Assembly: GCA_964304625.1 (NCBI GenBank)
Contig: OZ199840.1
Coordinates: 2,108,001-2,172,000, forward strand
Length of the DNA: 64,000 nt
Source of the DNA: Kudoa neothunni
Lineage: Eukaryota > Cnidaria
Reading direction: 5' to 3'
Position numbers and translations under genes: made by a program. Shown here in pieces: positions 55,383 through 64,000 of this stretch (the stretch's first letter is position 1; each line of letters begins with the position of its first letter). The notes beneath the pieces were generated by a model, which saw nothing but the letters and a program-made list of their open reading frames with translations, did no database searches and had not been told where the DNA came from.

Positions 55383-58300
55383 TTAGACTTTAACATAAAT
55401 GTCTTCACATTCATTGCAAACTTCATTTTTTTGTGATGTCTCTGTATCGTATTACAGCGCCAGCCACCACAATCATCTTGAAATAATCTTTTGATGATAT
55501 ATTTTTAGATTCTCCTACTGCACTAGCATATTCAGATGAAACCATAGATTCACTGGCGTAATCAATAGTATCCTCAGACTCTCCGGTTTCATCTTCCGCT
55601 TCTTTGAATGTCTCAATTGTTTTAGCGGATGATGCATTGATACTTGAATCATTAACATATTTTTGATCATTTTTATAGCTTCATAAAGTGTTTTCTTGAA
55701 TTTTCCTTTTTCCATGGGAATAGTATTTTTCATTTGATCATTACATTCTATAATTTGAATAGGATTTATATTTTGAGTGAGTAAACTATCAATTGCTGAA
55801 ATAAGTGTAGTGTATATTACATGCAAGTTGTCAAACCGTTTATCATTAGTTTCCGAACCAATTTTCTTTAATAATGATTTGATTCGGTCTAATAAGTCAG
55901 CGGTTTTAGATGTTAATTCGGAATATTTATTTTCAAGGTCATTCATTTCACTTGCATAATGCGAATTTGCTTCGGTGATGGCTGATGAAATTATTTCCAT
56001 ATTCTGTTCAAAAATGTTGATCAGACGTTGTTCTTCAGCTTTCATTTGAATAGATTTCGACAGCAAATCCTTGGGAATATCACTTGATAATTCGTTAGCT
56101 TTAGCTACAGCTCCTTTGCGAGCTAGATTGTACTCTTCGTATTTTGCTAAAGTTTCAGATTCTTCCTTTTTTAATAAATCAGCCTGGGATTGACTAAGGT
56201 TCGAAATTTCAGTTTCTATTTTCCTCAACAAGTCAATGTTTTTTTCGTATAGCGCTTCGGTAGATTTCAAGAAGCTCTCAAGCTTTTTCTTCTTTTCGGT
56301 GATTTTCTTGGTAACTTTGTTAATTGTAAAGGCGGTTTCTTTGAGTGAATTCAGTTCCTTAAAGGATGACTTGTGATTAATTTTTTCATTGGAAACGCTT
56401 TTGGAGTGCTCTTCAATCATTCATACTCCATCAGCAATCTCACTAGTTAAGTTGTTTTCGATAGTGGACAATTGTTTCAGTCGGATTTCCATAATGTCAG
56501 TTGTGATTTTAAAAAAAACAAACTGTGCTTTCAAAGCAGCGTTAACGTTTACAATTTTATTCGCATTCTCGGTGTTTATGAACGCAAAATTCTCATTTTA
56601 AAGTTCATTATAGCTTTTAAGCAGACTCGAAATTGCACTCTTGATGGTTTCAAAAGTTGCGCTACTCCTGTCATAGCCGGTAGAAATTGAAGAATATTCA
56701 CTTTAAATTTAGTCTCTTTTTGAGTCACATATTTATCATTCGCAACATTCAAGTTATTGAAAGTCAAAAAATTATTATTTACCGAAAATTTTCCTTCCAG
56801 AAGTTGCGCAATTATTTGACTAACGCTAATTCTTTTGATTTCATCCACGTTATCGCTAGATTTTTTGATGGAGTTTGTATAATAATCCTTATCTATTTTA
56901 TAATTGTCTTTTTTTGTATGACTTCCTTGTATTTTTTAAATAAATTGTTGAGTTCGTTTCTGAAATTTGCGATGAGAGTTTGCTCCTTGATTTCAACTGT
57001 TCTCAGCCCATAGCCAAGTAATTCCATCATACTGAAATGAAAACTTTTAAAATTCTTAACTTCTGTTTCATAACTATCTACCAATAATTTCACTTTGTTA
57101 ATCCCGTCAACTATCATCGAAATATCGTGCCCAATGTTTTCACAGGATTCTTCGTGGTTTTTCATATCTTCTAATAGTTGGTTAGTGTCTCTATCGAGAT
57201 TGAAACTTAAACTTACAGTTTATTTTGAGATCAATGTTTCAAATTGATCAGGCGGTGTATTTATCTCAGCTGATATTCGCTTTTTTGCTTGTCCTATACT
57301 GACATTATCTTGGGTTAATTTCTGAGGTCGTCTGTTGATATCATTTAGAAATATTTTATTTTCATATATTTGGGATTTAATAACAACAAATTTGGATTTT
57401 AAACCCCCAATGTTCGGTATAATTTCGGCCAATTTACTTTCGGTTACATTATCCAAGTTAGAAAACAAGTTGGATAATTCATTAGCTTTTGTTTTGAGGA
57501 ATAGGGGTTTATTTTTGGAGACTGACAATTTGTAATTATTATTATCGGTCCTTACTTCTTGTAAGCTTCTATATGCTGCGGTCAAATTATCCTCCATTGT
57601 TGTTAATTGATTAGAATCAATGATGGATTCATGAGAATCTATATTGCTTAACAATTTCTCCTTTCGAATATAAATATCATTCAATACGTTGGTTGGATTT
57701 TTCACGGCGAATCTTGCATCTAATTTTTCTTGATTATGTTGCTTTAGATATTCAGGAATTTGCATTGTTGTTAGGGTTTCGATGTCGGATTTTAAAGGTT
57801 TCTAGGTGTGTAAAGTATTTTTATTATCATTCTTCAGCTTACTGTAAGTTGTTTGCAATTGTCCAACCTTTTCAGTAACGTTACGATTCAAATTTATCAC
57901 TTGTTCAAACTTTAAATTTAACGTTCTCTCAAATAGAGATTTTGTGTTATCCAAAAATTTTATGATTTTGTCGTTTAATCTTTTACCGTCAAACACATGA
58001 CGTCTCAGGTCGTCTATTGATTTGAGTTGTTCGATTCGTGCTATAAAATCATCAACTGTGTTTTTGTAGGTTTTATGCAATTATGACATCGGAAGTGGCT
58101 TGGGATAATTCTTTTATATTTTTCCTAATTATCGAACGGTTCCTTTCAACTTTTTAGATTTCAGATCTTTGATTTTTATACGAATAGAGCACTTTTTTTA
58201 GTTCAACGATTTTGTTTGTCATTTTAGCCGACAAATCTGTTGAGATATAAGAATTCGTTGATGATAAAAAACTTTGGATTTCATCTATTTTGTTGACTGA

Positions 58301-59166
58301 CACATTATCAATATCAATGTCATTGACCATTGTGGTGAAATTTCGAGATTTATTTGAATAATTCTCGAACAATTCTGGATTATACGGTGTGATAAAAGCT
58401 CGTAGCTCAGGTTTAATTTTTTTGAAATATGGACCCATTGCATTTATCATTTTATTCTAGTAAGGAGTAAATTTTTTTATATCTATCCTCAAGAGATGTC
58501 GTTAGCTCCTTAGAAAGATCTAATCCGCAGTAGTGTGTATTTGTTTGATATGATTGTAGTTTAGATATAAAATCATTAAATTGTTGTAAGGAATCTCGTC
58601 CATGTTAAAGTTGCGTTTTCAGATTATAGCTTAATTTATGTAAATGACAATTGTCAATTGTATAACAAGTTATATCTTCTTTAACGTGAAATTCTACTTT
58701 TAACAATTCTTGACTTTCCTTATTCTCGCTTTCAAATTTATCGAGGAAATGGACCGTTTTGCTGTAGTTTATTGTAACATGCGTAAGCGATTTGGCAACG
58801 GTTTATAGCTGTATTATAAAATTCAGACTTAAGGAGTTCGAGACCAATTTGTTTAAATGGTTCTATATCATAGATTTTGAAACTTCCGTACATCATTATT
58901 AAGATCCTCCGAATTTAGTTGACCTGATTTTCGTTTGTATAAAGGTGTTTTTGAGATTCGTAATTCTTCTTTATTGATAGAAGTTCAGCCACTCGTGTAT
59001 ATTTAATTTTAGTTAGTGATTCCAGTTCTGTGAATGCTTCCAAATAGTCATGCCTTAGTTGACCATATTGCTGGTACATATCATTTATATTATTATGGTT
59101 TCTTTTAGCTGTGGAATATGATGAAAATGTTATCAATAATACGGAATCTAATAACTCATCAGTCAA
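55383..59166 (-). pseudogene. Long coiled-coil protein with a possible C-terminal membrane segment, frame broken
   Basis: About 1,200 codons on the minus strand encode a Lys/Glu/Asn/Leu-rich coiled coil (for example LNSLKETAFTINKVTKKITE). Open pieces are 58915-59166, 58154-58450, 57802-58080, 57220-57765, 56893-57165, 56576-56848 and 55515-56420. Breaks are single in-frame stops (near 56421 and 57800) or one-base slips, at least one in an A7/T7 run (about 56905-56920). Coding reads on with no loss across several of them, which looks like recent decay or sequence error rather than introns. After a last slip near 55680 the chain becomes acidic (FKEAEDETGESEDTIDYASES), then MIVVAGAVI, and ends ...VCNECEDIYVKV (stop 55383-55385). 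The layout fits a type I surface protein with an acidic tail. No family is assigned, and no ATG or signal peptide was found at the 5' end. Confidence 0.6.
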
Positions 59167-62095
59167 TCAAGGTAATAATGATTTTTACATGTTAATTGAT
59201 TGAACATAGTTGAAAATTTTGGTATGACCTCTGTCTCTTCTTATCAGCAGATCAGCGGATCGTCAGATTAGTTTGTTAGGTTACTGTGAAATCGTAAACG
59301 TATACCACTTGAAAAATTTTAATCAGCTTTACATTTTATATTTATATTCCAAATCTATGCAAATAATTTCTATTTATTCTTCCATAAAGGTACTGAATAC
59401 ATTAAATAATAAATATAATACATGATAATTAATTGTGATTAATAATATGTATTCAATTACGTATGTTTACATGTATTTTGTTTAAATTTATTTACTTTTT
59501 TTATTTCAAATATAATTTTAACAAGGTTGTTCTCTTAAAGCAATGTGAGGTTAATATTTCATGATGTGGTCAGGAATTATGAATTAATAAACTTTGTTTT
59601 CGAGCCACCGAAATCGCGTTTATTTTTTAATAAATGAAGATTTTTAAGGAATTAATTTAATGCGCTTAAAAATAATTACTTTATAATAGAACGTTAGTCC
59701 TCTTTTACGTTCGAATAACACAGGAGTAAATGATGAACTAATGTTTAAATGAAATAATCCATAATTATGTAATAAATGGATCAATATTGAGATGGGAACC
59801 AACAATGAAAATGGTCGTGACATCATCAAACCATCGTGAATTCGTCATAAATTTCTATTACCAATTATTCTGTATGAAAAATAAATAGATAAAAATGTAT
59901 ACATAAAAGGAAAAAGCGGCGTGGATGTACCATGACTTGATATAATGTGGTGTTAATACAAACGCCGTTATTATTAATTTTCTTATTATTTAAATTCGTC
60001 TTCAATTTTATTCTATTTTACAAGAATAAATATGTAGTAACATTTTTCAAAATTTTCAAGACCTAACAAAACTTTCCCACTACGAAGTTACTTCCTATGG
60101 GGGTTTTTTGAGGTTGATGACTGGATACAGCGAGATTTCAGAATGGTCACATAACAGTTCAGTATTGGCGAAAAATATGCGACAATAAATTTTTTGTAAA
60201 TTTATAAATAACATAACATGAGAAAAATCACAAACAACAACAAAAATTTGAACCTGCGCTGTATAGTTTTACTCGCACGCGTTTATAAGAATTTAAAGTT
60301 TATTTGCTGTTGGATCCTATGGATGTAAACTAATCGAGTATTTCGAATTGTGGTTTGTAACAATAAAAAACGGTTTTAAATGGAAAATTTAAATTTGTTG
60401 ACGCTTAAATGTATGATTGGGTTTCCAAAGCTACATGTTTAGGTAAATCAGCTCCTGATTATGCCATTACAGAAAAAGTTTCCCATGTCACAGAAGAATG
60501 TGTATTAAATAATTTTTCCCCAAATTGAGATTTATTTTGTTATTTAGAAGAAAGATCAGGACTCCGATACACAGGTTTTCACCGAGAAGCTAAGGGCGTC
60601 GAAATTTTAATGATTGAAAAAAACCATTTAAACATAAACAATTATAAGGATGAAAATATTTTTAATTCCGACGAAGGTTTCTATTTATAATCAAAAAACC
60701 ATCATTCTTTAGTTTAAACAACCAAAAAGATGTTCGTTAACAAACTCCGAACGAATAGGATTACATTGTCATCACCAAATTCATCGGGCGAGGAATAAAT
60801 TCCTCTGATTGTGATTTGGAATTTATAACGCCGTATTATTTTAAACGATTCATGATATTTGTTATGAACAGATAAGAGCGGACATAAAAGTTTGTCGTAT
60901 TTATCCTTTTTCTCCGATTTTTACTCTTGTTCTTCGAAAGGCTGAATAATCCCAAAATAGAATTTCGAAGATACGGAATTTTTACAGATTCACAGAAAAT
61001 GGAATTTAATCGTTGCTGATCTTACTACGAGAAATCTTCGAATAGAAAATTTTATACTTGGAACAATGCTTTATTTCAAATTAAAATATCTGCAATAGAA
61101 GTTCACCAAAAATAAGATACAATTTGGAATTTTAATAATTCTTAAAGCCCACGTAATACAAAAATTGAGCTTAGAAAAACATGCCCAAAATTCATCTAAA
61201 TGAACACATTTTTAAATTTTATTCTCCTTCTAAGATCAATACTTTGAATTTTTTACCATTATTAGCAGCAATACACAGTTTTATCATGACCATGAACTAT
61301 TTGGAATTATTTCGAAGAGATTATTGTTTGAATTTAAAAAAAGAATCTGACGCTGATGATATCCAATGCTAAGTTATCATATACAAGTGTTTGTTTCTAA
61401 TTTTAGGTATTACCTAAACAAATTAAAATTTAGCAAAATATTATCTTCTTGACTAATTTTCCTTAATTTTAATGAATGAATGGCCACACATAAAAATAAA
61501 ACCTCATCTAGGTATAGTATAGTTGTTACGTGAAATTCAAAAGTCGAACGATACACTGTAAGAGAATTGTTTGAAATTAAAGGGATTGAAGAGACAAAAA
61601 AATGTTTTTTCGACTAAATTATTAACAATCTCCTTTTCGGCCATTGTTTATCTGCAAATAAATTTTAATTCTAACGGAAAATACTGCACATCATTACTTC
61701 CTCTAGCTCTGGTTAACGCTTCTCTGGATAAAGCATTATATCATCTGAAATTGTCGAAAAAATAAGAAGAAATAGAATGTTATGCTTTTACATTAGATAA
61801 TCTTGTTCTATTGTGGAATTTTTCCAACACATTGAAAGAATGATATCATAAATTTGAAGTTTCTGAGTTAATTATAAATTAACATATATTTACACATATA
61901 ATTAAATATTAGTTCCGTTTTTACAAAAAATTCTGGTTTGTCCGATTTGGGTTGGCAGCGCTGGTTGTAATTGTGTACATTTATCGCGTGATTCGTACAT
62001 CACAAATGGTGATAGGGGATGGAGTTATGTTATCTAACACTAGTCACAATAATTTATTATAACTACGAGGTGGACTCCTATCGGGTGATAACTTA
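59167..62095. other. Intergenic, possible exon debris near 60400-60670
   Basis: Largely AT-rich and featureless. On the plus strand at about 60410-60525 one frame reads WVSKATCLGKSAPDYAITEK, and at about 60550-60690 another reads EERSGLRYTGFHREAKGVEI. These are composition-wise protein-like and separated by stops, but match nothing I can name. 61181-61372 and 61571-61765 are open but unremarkable. Confidence 0.35.
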
Positions 62096-62099
62096 TGCT

Positions 62100-64000
62100 T
62101 ACTTTATGAGCTACACAACGAAGCAGCTCCTGTAACTATTCATCAAGTGTCTGGATGGTAAACTGCATTAACATTATTCTTCTCTCCACCCAAGAGTAAG
62201 GGATGATTATTTCAAAATTCAATATCCTATGGAAAGGCGTCTTTCTTATTATAGGGATAAAATGTTGGCACGCTGCGGTGTAATTGATGCGACATCTGGG
62301 CGTATAAGATGCTGGACGAATCACAGTTAAGAATTTCGCAAAGTTCTGTGAAGCATTGATGGATAACAGGCCATCTATAATCATTATTCGAATGTCACTA
62401 GTCGCCAACGACATTATTATTCCAATGAAGTATTCTTTGATAATGGCTAATAATTCACGCTTAGTGGTGCAGTAATCTCTTTCGGAGTTGGAAAGCCCCT
62501 TGCTAGCGAAGGCTACGAGATGTTCAATCCCATTAATTTCCTGAGAAAGTACTACACCATGCCCGACACCACTTGCGTCTGTATCCAGAAAAAATTTTGT
62601 GTTCCAATCTGGAGGAAGTAGTGTTGGAGCATTTACAATGCTTTTTTGATTGTAGAAAATGAGGTATCATGTGTGTTCGTCCATGAAAATTTAATATTCT
62701 TTTTTAGTAAGTTTATAAGGGGGCTGCCAATTCCGCAAAATTTTTAATAAATCTTCTATAATAGGACACAAAACCAACGAATCGTTGTACATCCTTTGTA
62801 GTTTTGGGGCGGGAAAATTTTCTATTAAGTTTTCTCTTTGTCTGTGGTGATTCCATTTTTAGACACGACGTATCCTAAAAATTTTACTTCAGGGCAAAAG
62901 AAATGTGATTTGTTTGGTTTGATTATCAAGTTAACCCCTTTATTGCCTCAATAACTTGTTCCAAATAGATTTTATGGTCTTGTCGCGATTCACTAAATAC
63001 GATTATTCGCCAAGATATACCAGTGCGAACGATTTGAACGGACGGAGTAGATTGTTCATCAGATTTTGAAAAGTAGCCGGGGCATTCGCAAGACCAAAAG
63101 GCATAACGCGAAATTGATATAAACCATTTGTAGTAGCGAGCGCAGTCTTAATGCGATCCTTCATTGCTACTGGAATTTGGTGATAACCACTAGCTAGATC
63201 AATGATTGAGAAATATGAAGCTCCATGTAGGTTGTCCAAAATATCAACGGTCAACGGGAGAGGGAAAGAATTTTTTATGCTCTTCTCGTTCAATTTTCTG
63301 TAATCAATACATAGTCTATATTCGTTTCCGTTCTTTTCGTTCACTAATACAACATTGGCTGCCCACGGACTAACAGAAGGTTCCACAATTCTGTCGACTA
63401 ACCATTGATTCACTATTTTATTAATTTCATCGTTCATTGATTTAGAGTGGCGATACAGTTTACATTTAACCGGAATATCATCAAACGTAGGAATATGACG
63501 TTCGATGAGCGACGTTTTCGATGCACTCTTTCCAGGGGAAAGAAATGCACCTTCGAACTTCCTCAGTAATTTCTCATTATGTCATGATGTTGCGAATCAT
63601 AAGATATCAAACGTTTTTTGTTTAGGCTAACCTCTAACGTATTTAATTCCATGACATTTTTCCGGAAATCCAACAGACAGCCATGTTCGTTCATGAATTT
63701 GTTTCCAAGTATACCGTCGTATTTGATGTCTGCTATCCAAAACTCAGTCCTGAGGGATTTTCCCGGTATTGATAATGTTAGAATTATCTTTCCAAATACT
63801 CGGCAGTCACTTCCGTCCGCATTTCTCAGCTTAATTGGATTATTTATGTTAACATCGTTTAAACAAACAATAGATTGTTAAATTATGTCTACACTAGACC
63901 CCGAATCAAGCAAAAAACTGCGGAGGCCTCCATTAATACTTAGTTCGATTTTAGGCATATTGCGAGAAAAACTCAAGTAAAACGTTTCGCTGTATGTCCA
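62100..64000 (-). mobile_element. Gypsy-type retrotransposon pol, decayed, runs off the window
   Basis: Minus-strand order from the window end: aspartic protease (GGLRSFLLDSGSSVDII, about 63935-63885); a linker with stops; reverse transcriptase 63437-63003 (WLVDRIVEPSVSPWAANVVL, then MPFGLANAPATFQNLMNNLL); RT continuation in another frame (IIVFSESRQDHKIYLEQVIE, about 63005-62945); and RNase H (FFLDTDASGVGHGVVLSQE, then RDYCTTKRELLAI, about 62605-62440). The sequence fades near 62100 with no integrase and no LTR visible. The conserved YxDD box reads YLGE and is followed by a stop. Confidence 0.85.

Noticed and set aside
55383-59166. Alternative genetic code to explain in-frame stops in the coiled-coil gene
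   Set aside because: NAT10, the LCAT-like gene and the ADAM exons contain no internal TAA, TAG or TGA, and the breaks here include one-base slips that a code change would not explain.
1-64000. CRISPR arrays, bacterial promoters or operons
   Set aside because: The sequence is eukaryotic (introns, Gypsy/hAT/piggyBac); no regularly spaced repeats were seen.
1-64000. tRNA or rRNA genes
   Set aside because: No cloverleaf or rRNA core sequence was recognised by eye. A covariance-model scan (tRNAscan-SE or Infernal) would be needed to exclude small RNA genes.

Overview
This is an AT-rich, intron-bearing eukaryotic nuclear window dominated by DNA transposons. The organism is most likely an animal, because an ADAM-type metalloprotease with disintegrin and cysteine-rich domains is essentially a metazoan protein. 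The small set of real genes has very short introns (mostly 38-58 nt, GT...AG), which fits a compact, perhaps parasitic, lineage. I cannot name the species; a myxozoan-like animal is only a guess. The nuclear code looks standard.

Real genes. (1) NAT10/Kre33 RNA cytidine acetyltransferase, minus strand, 17148-24808, rebuilt as 20 exons. The model is in frame throughout except for one extra base in an 8-T tract. Its largest intron (20755-23872) holds a Tigger-like and a piggyBac-like insertion. (2) An LCAT/lysosomal phospholipase A2-type lipase, minus strand, 48782-50272, six exons, 424 codons, complete Ser-Asp-His triad, signal peptide. (3) An ADAM-like gene (about 6031-8664, plus) and a near-identical inverted second copy (37752-40385, minus). 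(4) An unrecognised gene with one membrane segment near its N-terminus at 13719-15179. (5) A long coiled-coil protein with a possible C-terminal membrane segment at 55383-59166, minus, with a broken frame.

Mobile DNA. Eight piggyBac-like elements end in CCC/GGG at TTAA-type sites (303-3753, 22173-23305, 24962-27014, 27875-31761, 32413-33422, 47595-48633, 51102-53916, 53965-54979). Others are a hAT element (33538-37083), an IS630-like element (11551-12922), a deleted Tc1-like element (9047-9752), three Tigger/pogo pieces, a MULE relic, two Gypsy retrotransposon relics (about 28490-30545 nested in a piggyBac, and 62100-64000), and a Helitron-like non-autonomous family with hairpin-CTRR ends (at 5303, 8990, 27296 and 43040).

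Most interesting structure. The duplicated ADAM segment (5300-9017 versus 37399-41129, inverted, about 3.7 kb) is bounded on one side by the 3' hairpin of a Helitron-like element whose terminal tetranucleotide is degenerate (CCAG), and on the other by a CTAG. That is what read-through gene capture by a Helitron would leave. All transposases seen are broken, several at catalytic residues.
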